Positions 44,308 to 52,192 of a stretch of 64,000 nucleotides of DNA are shown here, one piece after another. Made by a program: the position numbers and the translations under genes. The notes under the pieces are model-generated. The model did not search any database and was not told where the DNA came from. It saw nothing but the letters and a program-made list of their open reading frames with translations. Within the stretch, counting starts at the first letter, position 1. Each line of letters starts with the position of its first letter. This DNA comes from Haloferax marinum (GTDB lineage: Archaea; Halobacteriota; Halobacteria; Halobacteriales; Haloferacaceae), in contig NZ_WKJQ01000001.1 of NCBI RefSeq assembly GCF_009674625.1, forward strand, positions 1,178,001-1,242,000, given 5' to 3'.

Positions 44308-44874
44308 ATGACCGACCGAGTGATCGTCGGTGTGACCGGCGCGACTGGGCAGATATACGCGGTTTCCGCGCTTCGGTTGCTGGACGAGACGGACTACGAG
44401 GTCCACCTGATTCTCTCGAACGCGGCGAAGGTCAACCTCCGACAGGAGAGAGACCACTCCGTCGGTGACGTGACGGAGCTGGGCGACGTCGTCCACGACG
44501 TCGACAACATCGGTGCGAGTCCGGCCAGTGGCTCGTTCCGGAACGACGGGATGATAATCACGCCGTGTTCGATGAAGACGCTCGCTGAGATCGCACACGG
44601 CCACAGTCGCAACCTCATCACGCGGTCGGCCGACGTGGCGCTCAAGGAACGCCGCCCGCTCGTCCTCATGCCCCGCGAGACGCCGTTCAACCGCATCCAC
44701 ATAGAGAATATGCTGTCGGTCACGGACGCCGGTGCCATCGTCGTCCCGCCGTTCCCAGCGTTCTACCAGAACCCCGACTCTATCGAGGCGATGGTCGCCA
44801 ACACGATGGCCAGAGCGCTGTCTCACCTCGGCGTCGACGTCGACTACGAGGAGTGGCAGGGGCTCGGGAGATGA
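44308..44874 (+). CDS. ubiX: Flavin prenyltransferase UbiX
   Basis: Adds a dimethylallyl group to FMN, forming the prenyl-FMN cofactor of UbiD enzymes. The 188 residues carry RVIVGVTGATGQIYAVSALR at the FMN-binding N-terminus, PCSMKTLAEIAHGHSRNLIT with the conserved Ser/Met-Lys loop, and VLMPRETPFNRIHIENM. The C-terminus FPAFYQNPDSIEAMVANTMA is also typical. ATG 44308 begins right at the family start. A TATA-like AAGTATT lies 26-32 bases upstream. With UbiD 2.6 kb away it forms a two-gene cofactor and enzyme pair. Confidence 0.92.
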   Translation: MTDRVIVGVTGATGQIYAVSALRLLDETDYEVHLILSNAAKVNLRQERDHSVGDVTELGDVVHDVDNIGASPASGSFRNDGMIITPCSMKTLAEIAHGHSRNLITRSADVALKERRPLVLMPRETPFNRIHIENMLSVTDAGAIVVPPFPAFYQNPDSIEAMVANTMARALSHLGVDVDYEEWQGLGR

Positions 44875-44939
44875 GAGACGACGAACGGCGAGAACCGGTG
44901 GAATGAACGAGGGGACCAGCGTCGTTGCTGTCGGTTACC

Positions 44940-45140
44940 TCGAACTTCTCCTCCGGCCCGTTCGTACATGTCTGGGTAGGGAGCGAACACCACGGTCCCC
45001 GAAACCACCCGTTCTTCACCGGTCGCAGTGTCGAAACCACGAACCGAGACGTGGGTGTCTGCTCCCCCGTGGAACAGCGGCGCAACGTCGACGATGAACT
45101 GTCAGATATTCACGTACTCGATGGGTGGTTCACTTTTTCG
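44940..45140 (-). pseudogene. Possible decayed coding remnant next to tRNA-Ser
   Basis: Between ubiX and the tRNA the minus strand has a stretch, about 44940-45101, with protein-like sequence (LFHGGADTHVSVRGFDTATG then EERVVSGTVVFAPYPDMYER) that stops matching protein-like sequence after about residue GGEVRGN. Upstream it is cut by a TGA (45102-45104) in a continuing frame (IEYVNI before it). I do not recognise the family. It may be a gene fragment left by the event that placed the accessory region beside the tRNA. The remaining bases (44875-45237) show nothing else. Confidence 0.25.
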
Positions 45141-45237
45141 AACGGTCGACGAGTGCGACGAGAAATCTCACGTGGGTACACTCACGTCACGCGGGGCGAG
45201 AGACAGTCGTCTCTCGAGGGGTGACGGTCGGAAGAAG

Positions 45238-45322
45238 CGCCGAGGGTGAGATTTGAACTCACGTGTCCGAATGGACAGTAGATTTCGAATCTACCGCCTT
45301 GGCCGGGCTAGGCTACCTCGGC
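45238..45322 (-). tRNA. tRNA-Ser (CGA)
   Basis: The 85-base gene has an acceptor stem GCCGAGG/CCTCGGC (45316-45322 with 45239-45245) and discriminator G. The anticodon stem GTAGA/TCTAC with loop TTCGAAA puts CGA at 45285-45287. A long variable arm (TGTCCATTCGGACA) is typical of serine tRNAs, and the T arm reads GTGAGTTCAAATCTCAC. Its 3' end faces the accessory region (34.2-45.2 kb), the usual orientation for tRNA-associated integration. Confidence 0.95.
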
Positions 45323-45462
45323 TTACATCGTCATCTCTCTCCCGGATAGTTTAATCCGTTTCGATTTACGAAGGCTTCGAGTGGTGTGACCGAGGGACGA
45401 AACCGTGGCTCGTCGGCCTCGCCGACCACTGTTACTAAGTCACACGAAGACGGGATTGTCGC

Positions 45463-46413
45463 ATGGACATCGATACGGCGAGCGAGACGTGTACGCAGGT
45501 TCTCGACGCCATCTCGGAGGCCGTCATCGCCGAGCGGTCGTTCCTCGAGACAGTCCTCACCGGCGTTCTCGCCCGCGGGCACGTCCTCCTCGAAGACGTC
45601 CCCGGAACGGGGAAGACGCTCACCGCACGGAGTTTCGCGACCGCGCTGGGGCTCTCGTTTTCTCGCGTGCAGTTCACCCCGGACCTGCTCCCCGCCGACG
45701 TGACGGGGACCAACATCTACGACGAACGCGACCGGTCGTTCGAGTTCTCTCCCGGCCCCATCTTCGCAAACGTCGTCCTCGCCGACGAGATTAATCGCGC
45801 CCCACCGAAGACGCAGGCGGCCCTCCTCGAAGCGATGGAAGAAGGACAAGTCACCGTCGACGGAGAGACACACCCACTTCCAAAACCGTTCTTCGTCATC
45901 GCCACACAGAATCCGGTCGAACAGGAAGGGACGTTCACCCTGCCGGAAGCGCAAGTCGACCGATTCGTCGTGAAGTCAGCAATCGGCTATCCAGACCTCG
46001 ATGGCGAAGTCGAACTGCTCCGGCGACGCGCCGGCCGCGAAGAACAGAGTCCGAGTATCGACCGCGTCCTCGACCGCGACTCAGTCGTCGCCATTCGACG
46101 AGCGCCAGAACAGGTCCGCGTCGACGACGACCTGTTGCGCTACATGGCCGAACTCACCCAGGCGACACGGTCCGACCGCCGCGTCCGTGTCGGCGTCTCG
46201 CCGCGAGGGACCCAGCGATTGTTCGAAGCCTCGCGCGGTCGCGCGGTCGTCGAAGGTCGGGCGTTCGTCACCCCAGACGATATCAAACGCGTCGCCCAGT
46301 CGGTCCTCGCGCATCGTCTCGTTCTGACCCCGGACGCTCGCGTCGAAGACGTGCAGAAAGCCGACGTGGTTCGTGGCGTCCTCGAGAAGGTGGCAGTGCC
46401 GACAGTCGAGTAG
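45463..46413 (+). CDS. MoxR-family AAA+ ATPase
   Basis: A 316-residue MoxR-type chaperone ATPase: Walker A DVPGTGKT (45-52), Walker B NVVLADEINRAPPKTQAALL (103-122), sensor FFVIATQNPVEQEGTF, and the C-terminal lid domain (SPRGTQRLFEASRGRAVVEG). These ATPases typically work with DUF58 and von Willebrand-factor-like proteins, whose genes lie opposite (DUF58 at 46934-48202). It is convergent with that operon, 26 bases apart, so it is transcribed separately. Confidence 0.92.
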   Translation: MDIDTASETCTQVLDAISEAVIAERSFLETVLTGVLARGHVLLEDVPGTGKTLTARSFATALGLSFSRVQFTPDLLPADVTGTNIYDERDRSFEFSPGPIFANVVLADEINRAPPKTQAALLEAMEEGQVTVDGETHPLPKPFFVIATQNPVEQEGTFTLPEAQVDRFVVKSAIGYPDLDGEVELLRRRAGREEQSPSIDRVLDRDSVVAIRRAPEQVRVDDDLLRYMAELTQATRSDRRVRVGVSPRGTQRLFEASRGRAVVEGRAFVTPDDIKRVAQSVLAHRLVLTPDARVEDVQKADVVRGVLEKVAVPTVE

Positions 46414-46439
46414 GGACGGGATAGTTCAGGGAGTGACCG

Positions 46440-46937
46440 TCACCGTCTGACCGCCGCGACGAGCGCGATTGCACCCACCAACAGCAACACGACCGCCGCG
46501 ATGGGTTGGCCGCCCGACGCGACTGCCCAGATGGCGTAGACGACGCCGGCACCGACGGTGAGAACGACCAGCGTCGTCGCCGCGTGAACGATTTCGAGAC
46601 GTGTCGTGTCGGTCTCTCTCCCGAGGTGTTCACCGACAGAGAGTGCGTTCTCCGCGACGTCCCACGCGAGAATCGACGCGACGGCAGCGAGGAGCAATGC
46701 TTCGGTCCCCACCCCGCCGAGGCCGGCGAAGAGGAGTGCGAGGAAGAAGACACCACCGGCCGCGTCGAGCGTGCGGCGAGACCCGCGGGTCAACCCGGCG
46801 GCGATGACGAGCGTGCCGACGAGGCCGCCAACTGCTGCAGTCGCCGTGGTGAACGCGAGGGCGAGCGTCGCGAGTCCGGCAGCAGACAACGCTATCGCCG
46901 CCCCCGAACGAGTCGGCCGCCGAGTGATTTCACTCAC
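46440..46937 (-). CDS. Membrane protein of the DUF58/DUF4129 operon
   Basis: A 165-residue protein with five hydrophobic segments after a short N-terminus (VSEITRRPTRSGAAIALSAA). I recognise no family motif; sequence such as LTRGSRRTLDAAGGVFFLAL looks like a simple membrane-spanning protein. The GTG start (46937) overlaps the DUF58 stop by 4 bases (GTGA), which decides it over an ATG 19 codons upstream. It belongs to the operon whose MoxR partner is encoded next to it on the other strand. Confidence 0.72.
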   Translation of the reverse strand: MSEITRRPTRSGAAIALSAAGLATLALAFTTATAAVGGLVGTLVIAAGLTRGSRRTLDAAGGVFFLALLFAGLGGVGTEALLLAAVASILAWDVAENALSVGEHLGRETDTTRLEIVHAATTLVVLTVGAGVVYAIWAVASGGQPIAAVVLLLVGAIALVAAVRR

Positions 46938-48202
46938 TGCGACCACCCCGACTCTGCGCGGGCGAGGGCGACTGCGAGCGGTTCTGCTCGCCAATCGACG
47001 ACGCGGATGCCGGACCGTCGCAGTTCACGGAGACGTAAGTCGCGTTCGAGGCGAGCGAGTCTGGCACCGATGGTTCGAGTCACCGTCGGGTCGGGTGAGA
47101 CGACGGTGACAGCGTGACCGTACGCTTCCAGTCGGCGGGCGACGGAGACGGCGTAGTCGTCGGTGAGCGGTGAGCAGAAGATGACCTGCGCGTCGCTGGA
47201 GAGTCGCCGTCGCAGACGTTTCACCGCGATAGCGGGGAAGAACGCTTCCTTCGGCGGCGTCGGTGCAAACGCAGGGTGGGTCGCGAACAGGCGTCGAGCA
47301 CGGGCGCGATGGTCGGCACCCGACGAGGGTTCGAGCCAGCACTCGTTCGGGCCGAACCCGGCCACGCCGACTCTGTCACCACTGTCGAGAAGCGCCGAAA
47401 ATGCGATACTCGCGGCATCGACACTTCGTTCGACTGCCGTCTCGGCGTCCGATTCGGGGGCGACGTGTGCGTCAGAACGAGTATCGACCACGAGGACGAC
47501 AGTCGCGGCACGTTCCTCGCGGAACTGGACCGTCGCGAGTTCGCCGGTTCGTGCGCGTCGATTCCAGTCGATGCGGCGAATCGGGTCGCCGTGTCGGTAC
47601 TCGCGAATGGAGGCGAACTCCAATCCGGCGCCCGAAACGTCCGTCTCGACGCGTCCGGCGTATTTCGAGGTGAGTCCGCGGAGCGGGAGGTCCGCCGTCG
47701 CCGCCAGTTCGGGTTCACATCGCATCGTCGTCTCGGTGTGTATCGTCTCACGTCGCTCGACTGCACCGCTGGGGTCGCGGGCGACGACGACCGTCTCACC
47801 CCACGTGTGCTCGCCGCGAATCGCCGTGACGGTGTACGTCGTCGTCGCAGTCGCGCCGGGACGGAGCGCCGTTCCGAGGCGTGCAGGGTCGCCCGAGACG
47901 GCCAGCGCCGGTGGAACACCGTCGACGACCCGCAGGTCGAAGAGCGTCCGTGTTCCCTCGTTGGTGACGGTGAGCGTCACTTCGACGTCGTCGTCGGCGT
48001 CTGGCGTCGTATCCGAGAGTTCTCGCTCGACGGCGAGATTCACGTCGGGAACTGCGGCGATGCGGATGTATCCGAGGAAGACGACGCCGAGTCCAGCGAG
48101 TAAGAGGGGTGCTGGTTCGCGGGTGAACACACCCACTGCGGCGGCGACGAGAACGAGTCCTTCGAGGCCCGTCCAGCGTGCCGTGTCGAACCCCAGAGTC
48201 AT
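46934..48202 (-). CDS. DUF58 protein
   Basis: The 422 residues have two N-terminal membrane helices (about 10-50), an extracytoplasmic-type beta domain (NLAVERELSDTTPDADDDVE), then a DUF58 domain with FASIREYRHGDPIRRIDWN, the family signature. A later von Willebrand A-like region has VVLVVDTRSDAHVAPESDAE, with the family Asp-x-Ser MIDAS site altered. Such proteins act with MoxR ATPases in envelope or metal-enzyme assembly. It overlaps both neighbouring genes by 4 bases, so it is mid-operon. Confidence 0.87.
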   Translation of the reverse strand: MTLGFDTARWTGLEGLVLVAAAVGVFTREPAPLLLAGLGVVFLGYIRIAAVPDVNLAVERELSDTTPDADDDVEVTLTVTNEGTRTLFDLRVVDGVPPALAVSGDPARLGTALRPGATATTTYTVTAIRGEHTWGETVVVARDPSGAVERRETIHTETTMRCEPELAATADLPLRGLTSKYAGRVETDVSGAGLEFASIREYRHGDPIRRIDWNRRARTGELATVQFREERAATVVLVVDTRSDAHVAPESDAETAVERSVDAASIAFSALLDSGDRVGVAGFGPNECWLEPSSGADHRARARRLFATHPAFAPTPPKEAFFPAIAVKRLRRRLSSDAQVIFCSPLTDDYAVSVARRLEAYGHAVTVVSPDPTVTRTIGARLARLERDLRLRELRRSGIRVVDWRAEPLAVALARAESGWSQ

Positions 48203-48807
48203 CGGGGCGCTCCTGTGAGCTCGGCAGGTGAGTTGGCCTCACTGTCGTCGAATCGGGTTGGGTCGGTACCGACGTTCTCTATCGCCGCGATAGTTCGTTC
48301 GACGCGGGCGACCAGCACAGACTGCCCGGAGAGTAGCAGTCGAAGACGAAAGGAGAGTGGAACCGAGATATCTGCACCGAGGAAGCGGGCGGCGACGACG
48401 TCGTCTGTCCACGCCCCCGTGTCGATGAGCAAGCGAGCGTCTTCGGGGGTTCTGCCGTCGCGGAGGACGAGCGCCCGTTGCGCACGCTGTTCGAGACGTG
48501 AGACGAGGCGGTCGCGAGTATCCCATCGACTGCGGCGCGTCATGGCAGCGACGAGTTCGTCGTCGAAGTCGGACCCTGGGACAGGAACTTCGACGCGGAG
48601 TTCCGGGTCGCCAGTCGTCGAGGTCCGCATCGGTGTGTCACGGCGACGTTGTACGTATCTGAGTCCCTGTATCACCGCGAGACCGCCGACGATAGCGAGA
48701 AACAGGTCGGTGAGTTCGAGGCCGAGTGATGCGCCCGCGACGAGCGCGAACCCGAGGCCGGTGGCGACGATTCCGACGAGATACGCGAGCGAACGACGCT
48801 TCGTCAT
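48199..48807 (-). CDS. Membrane-anchored hypothetical protein of the DUF58 operon
   Basis: A 202-residue protein with two adjacent membrane segments (about 7-48; RSLAYLVGIVATGLGFALVA, LELTDLFLAIVGGLAVIQGL) then a soluble, Arg-rich part (MTRRSRWDTRDRLVSRLEQR). It overlaps the DUF58 start and the DUF4129 stop (4 bases each), so it is the second gene of that operon. The family is haloarchaeal only, as far as I know; no function can be given. Confidence 0.75.
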   Translation of the reverse strand: MTKRRSLAYLVGIVATGLGFALVAGASLGLELTDLFLAIVGGLAVIQGLRYVQRRRDTPMRTSTTGDPELRVEVPVPGSDFDDELVAAMTRRSRWDTRDRLVSRLEQRAQRALVLRDGRTPEDARLLIDTGAWTDDVVAARFLGADISVPLSFRLRLLLSGQSVLVARVERTIAAIENVGTDPTRFDDSEANSPAELTGAPR

Positions 48808-49925
48808 CGTCCTTCCTGTCCGGTGTGGGTCTCCCGGTCGGTGTGGGTCCCTCGGTCGGTTGTCGTCCTTCGGTCGGTGTGGGTCCCCTGTCTGGTGTCC
48901 GTCCCCCGGTCAGTGGTCGTCCCCTGCCCGGTGTCCGCCCCTTGCTCGGGAGGCGCGTAGACTGATTCGATATTTCGAAGCGCGTCGACCGCTCGTCGTT
49001 CACGTTCTGCCGTCGCCTCGGCACCGCCGTATCGGACGACTTCGAAGAGGTCTGTGAGTTCGGTTACGTCGTCTCGTGCCATGCCGGCGTCGACGGCCGC
49101 GGCGGCGAACTCCGCAGGAGTCGCGGACTGCCGGTTCGGGACGTCGAGCAGTGCCGTCATCTCTGCCCACGCGCGGAACACTTCGTTTTCGACGTCGGTC
49201 TCGCCCGATTCGATTCGCTCGGCAGCAGCACCAGCAGCACGACCGACTGCCGCGACGTTCGACTCTCCTTCGAGCGATGGGTTCGCAGATTCGTCGTCGG
49301 CGTCGGGCGTGTCACTCGTTCCGGCGACGAGCATGAATAGGGCAACCACGAGCGCGACGACAAGCAAGATACTGAACAGTATCGTCGGCGGAGAGACGCT
49401 CTGAATGCCGCCGGCACCCTCACCGAGACGTCCCCCGCCACCGGGGGCGAACAGTGAGATGTTGCCTGCGGCCGCCGCGGCACGTGTCGAAAAGGAGAAG
49501 CCTCTGTTGCACGCGGTCAGCAAGCCGAAGAGGAGAACCACCGGCGGTCCGAGCGCCAAGACGACCGCCACCGGTGGGAGCAGTGACTTGGTTTCCCAGT
49601 AGGCATAGCCGGCGACGAGGAGAAATGCGGCGGCGACGATACCGAGCACCTCGGGCGAGAAAAGCCACGGCAGACACGGCGTTGGGATACTGATACCTTC
49701 GGTGTCTCCCGAGAGCGGTTCGAATCCGGTGTCTTCTGTCTCGCCAACACCGCCGCCGCCAGCGGAACCGGCACCGAATCCAGCGGGACCGCCGTCTGTC
49801 ACGACCGTCGAGTCGATAGTCGCGGCCGCGACGGCGAAAGCCACGACGGCGAGGAGGGCCAGTGCGAGCGCACCGAGAGTCGAGCGGTCCACGACAACAA
49901 GTAACAGTATCCGAGGTAAAGGCAT
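48804..49925 (-). CDS. DUF4129 membrane protein with repeat-rich tail
   Basis: The 373 residues begin with a hydrophobic stretch (MPLPRILLLVVVDRSTLGAL), a glycine-rich extracytoplasmic part (GFGAGSAGGGGVGETEDTGF) and further membrane helices. The DUF4129 domain (FRAWAEMTALLDVPNRQSAT, AEFAAAAVDAGMARDDVTEL) is cytoplasmic. The last 45 residues are a Thr/Asp/Arg/Gly repeat (TDRGTHTDRRTTTDRGTH). DUF4129 proteins go with DUF58 and MoxR. The ATG at 49925 was chosen since the sequence upstream is not protein-like. Confidence 0.83.
   Translation of the reverse strand: MPLPRILLLVVVDRSTLGALALALLAVVAFAVAAATIDSTVVTDGGPAGFGAGSAGGGGVGETEDTGFEPLSGDTEGISIPTPCLPWLFSPEVLGIVAAAFLLVAGYAYWETKSLLPPVAVVLALGPPVVLLFGLLTACNRGFSFSTRAAAAAGNISLFAPGGGGRLGEGAGGIQSVSPPTILFSILLVVALVVALFMLVAGTSDTPDADDESANPSLEGESNVAAVGRAAGAAAERIESGETDVENEVFRAWAEMTALLDVPNRQSATPAEFAAAAVDAGMARDDVTELTDLFEVVRYGGAEATAERERRAVDALRNIESVYAPPEQGADTGQGTTTDRGTDTRQGTHTDRRTTTDRGTHTDRETHTGQEGR
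48819..48945 (-). repeat. Short tandem repeats encoding the DUF4129 tail
   Basis: The sequence has about nine variant units of 15-18 bases around GGTGTGGGTCC / CGGTCGGT, encoding TDR-G/E-T-H/T. It probably changes length by slippage. It lies wholly inside the DUF4129 gene. Confidence 0.6.
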
Positions 49926-50063
49926 TTCGAGGGACGGCGTAGACCGATGCGGGTTCGAGGCCCGAGAGAGACGGTGAAGGTTCTGAAAATAGTCGGGCAG
50001 ACGTCTGCTATTTGCCAGTTCGAGGTTACAGAATAGCTGTCCCCATCGACACCTCGGAGACAG

Positions 50064-50460
50064 ACCACTGTTACACGTGAACGGCGAGTCGTGACGACGT
50101 GTTCGAATGCCGGGTACCGGCCGCGGCACACCACATTTACAAGTGAATTAGCGGAGCGAAGTGAGACAGGAGTAGACCCACAGACACCACTGTTGCAAGT
50201 GAAAGCTCACGAGTGTGTGAGGGTGGTGAGTGCGGAGAGACCACGTTTACAAGTGAATTGACTCCGGACAGAATGTTCTCGGACCCACCACGATTGCAGG
50301 TGAATCGGGAGAGAGGAGGTGGCTTGCGTACAAACTCCGCCGAACGACATCACGTGCGGCCATGGTTCTGACCCCCAGTTCATGTCGGCGCTCTAGTTGA
50401 AACGATGCACTGTTGTTCTTCTAGAGACTCTCGTCTCTCGTCTTCACTTGCAACAGTGGA
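50064..50460. other. Candidate replication origin: array of an 18-bp motif before the Orc1/Cdc6 gene
   Basis: The 728-base gap before the orc gene (49926-50653) has five direct copies of an 18-bp motif ACCACnnTTrCAmGTGAA at 50064-50081, 50130-50147, 50186-50203, 50240-50257 and 50287-50304. A sixth, inverted, lies at 50443-50460. The copies are 47-66 bases apart. Haloarchaeal origins have origin-recognition boxes next to orc genes, often with opposite orientations, and an AT-rich element lies between 50585 and 50626. No coding region is in this stretch. Confidence 0.7.
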
Positions 50461-50618
50461 GTGTGTCTGTGTCCACGGTGTCAGTATCGAGACGTACCCC
50501 ACGTTCGAGAGGCATCTTCGATTCGACTACCGACGTGACTGAACAACCACTCGACAACTTCTCGTGTCGTCTTCGTCAGGTAGTTCAGAAATTCACATGA
50601 ATCAGATGAAATCGCGGT

Positions 50619-50626
50619 TTTAAATA
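50619..50626 (+). promoter_or_regulatory. TATA box of the orc gene
   Basis: TTTAAATA lies 28-35 bases before the ATG at 50654, the expected spacing for a near-leaderless transcript. It also sits inside the AT-rich stretch next to the origin motifs, so initiator binding could affect the gene's own expression. Confidence 0.55.
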
Positions 50627-50653
50627 GGGGGACGCTACAACGACCCGACGTTA

Positions 50654-51880
50654 ATGCGCCGGTTCGAGCGAAAACAGAACGTCTTCATCAACAAGGACGC
50701 CCTTGGTGAGTCTTACAAACCCGAGCGCATCGAAGAGCGCGACGACGAGATTTCGGAGTATATGGATGCACTCCAACCTGTCGTCGACGGGTGGGAACCG
50801 AACAACATCTTCCTCTACGGGAACACCGGCGTTGGAAAGACGGCAGTGACCGAGTTCCTCCTCGAGATGCTTCTCGAAGACGTCTCGAAGTACGACGACG
50901 TCGATTTGAGCGTCATCTCTATCAACTGCAAGACGCTCAACTCCTCGTATCAAGTCGCGGTCGAACTCGTCAACGAACTTCGCCCCGCTGGTGCGGAGAT
51001 TAGTTCGACAGGCTACCCACAACAGACCGTCTTCAAGAAGTTGTTCGAAGAGTTAGACGACGTTGGGGGGACGGTTCTCATCGTCCTCGACGAGGTCGAC
51101 TCTATCGGTGAGCGTGACGAACTGCTCTACGAACTCCCACGCGCCCGTTCGAACGGCAAACTCGACGAGGCGAAAGTCGGCCTCATCGGCATCTCGAACG
51201 ACTTCAAATTCCACGACCAACTCGACCCGCGCGTCCAAGACACGCTCTGTGAGCGCGAACTCCACTTCCCACCGTATCAGGCACCCGAGCTGCAGAATAT
51301 CCTCGAATCGCGTGCAGACGTCGCCATCGCGGGCGACTCCTGTGAGGAAGGCGTGCTCAACCTGTGTGCTGCACTCGCCGCCCGCGACAGTGGAAGCGCA
51401 CGACAGGCCCTCGACTTACTCCGGTTGGCGGGAGAACACGCCGAGAACAAAGACGACGACCGAATCACACTCGACCACGTCGACATCGCCCGACAGAAAC
51501 TCGAACAAGAGCGTGTGGTCGAGGGGATGCGCGAACTCACCGAGAACGGGCACTTCGCACTTCTCGCAGTCGTCTCGAAGGCGGCCCACGACGAGACACC
51601 GTGTCGGATGCGCGACCTCTATCAGGAGTATCTCCGTCTGTGTAACTCCGCCGGCATCGACCCGCTGGCCCAGCGGTCGGTCCACAACCACCTCTCGGAC
51701 CTCCGCATGCTCGGTATCCTCTCTGCCGAAGAAAACCGCACCGGGTCGCGTGGCAACTACTACAGTTACGCCCTCGACGTTCCGTTCTCCAGCGCGATGG
51801 AAGCGCTCTCGGACGTTCTCTCACTCGACTCCGTCCTCGACGAGATTCGGAAGACGGCACAGCAGACAAAGGCTGTCTGA
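50654..51880 (+). CDS. orc: Orc1/Cdc6 family replication initiator
   Basis: Recognises origin boxes and loads the MCM helicase. The 408 residues have Walker A GNTGVGKT (56-63), Walker B VLIVLDEVD (141-149), sensor 1 around VGLIGISNDFKF, sensor 2 SARQALDLLRLAGE, and a C-terminal winged helix (about 295-375; TPCRMRDLYQEYLRLCNSAG, RSVHNHLSDLRMLGILSAEE). The gene directly follows the six-copy motif array, its likely binding sites. The last codons (TKAV stop) belong to a 28-base unit repeated downstream. Confidence 0.95.
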   Translation: MRRFERKQNVFINKDALGESYKPERIEERDDEISEYMDALQPVVDGWEPNNIFLYGNTGVGKTAVTEFLLEMLLEDVSKYDDVDLSVISINCKTLNSSYQVAVELVNELRPAGAEISSTGYPQQTVFKKLFEELDDVGGTVLIVLDEVDSIGERDELLYELPRARSNGKLDEAKVGLIGISNDFKFHDQLDPRVQDTLCERELHFPPYQAPELQNILESRADVAIAGDSCEEGVLNLCAALAARDSGSARQALDLLRLAGEHAENKDDDRITLDHVDIARQKLEQERVVEGMRELTENGHFALLAVVSKAAHDETPCRMRDLYQEYLRLCNSAGIDPLAQRSVHNHLSDLRMLGILSAEENRTGSRGNYYSYALDVPFSSAMEALSDVLSLDSVLDEIRKTAQQTKAV

Positions 51881-51950
51881 GAGAGCCCGGAGGACCAAGG
51901 CTGTCTGAGAGAACTCATAGGACAAGGCTGTCTGAGAGAACCCACAGACT
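51869..51950 (+). repeat. Three tandem repeats of the orc gene end
   Basis: Units start with AAGGCTGTCTGAGAGA at 51869, 51897 and 51924 and are 28, 27 and about 27 bases long. The first contains the last codons and stop codon of orc (AAG GCT GTC TGA), so later copies duplicate the gene's 3' end. No gene is encoded by them. Confidence 0.85.
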
Positions 51951-51977
51951 CACTCTGATGTCGCCAGTCGACACCTG

Positions 51978-52172
51978 TTAGGCTGGGCGGTTCTGCTGGA
52001 AGAGTTGCCACAGCAACAGCACACTCGCGAACGAGAAGGCCGCGAACAAGATGAGCGACGCCGTATTCGGGGTGCTGCTGAAGACAGTATTTGCTTGGCT
52101 AATCGCCCCGACGAGCGTGAGGACGAAGAGCAGGACCAACCCTCTGCGACTCGGACCGGTCGGTCTATCCAT
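51978..52172 (-). CDS. Small two-helix membrane protein
   Basis: A 64-residue protein with two membrane segments (RGLVLLFVLTLVGAISQANT and SLILFAAFSFASVLLLWQLF) joined by a short loop, and a polar C-terminus (QQNRPA). It has no recognised domain. ATG 52172 was preferred over a TTG at 52178. It is next to the methyltransferase gene on the same strand, which starts upstream and ends at 52193. Confidence 0.55.
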   Translation of the reverse strand: MDRPTGPSRRGLVLLFVLTLVGAISQANTVFSSTPNTASLILFAAFSFASVLLLWQLFQQNRPA

Positions 52173-52192
52173 ACCCAATTATGTGTTTGTAC

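Noticed and set aside
40294..44874. UbiD and UbiX as ubiquinone biosynthesis genes
   Set aside because: Haloarchaea use menaquinone and no ubi genes are near; a catabolic role with prenyl-FMN is more likely.
44925..45224. Plus-strand frame of 99 codons beside ubiX
   Set aside because: The opposite strand is more protein-like, and the frame has no domain.
34193..45237. Insertion sequence or integrase in the accessory region
   Set aside because: No transposase or integrase frame and no terminal inverted repeats were found, only a weak 12-base match to the tRNA end.
48819..48945. CRISPR or other array in the 48.8 kb repeats
   Set aside because: Short tandem units inside a coding frame without spacers.
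50064..50460. CRISPR array
   Set aside because: The repeat is 18 bp with irregular 29-48 base gaps plus one inverted copy; no unique spacers of uniform size and no cas genes.
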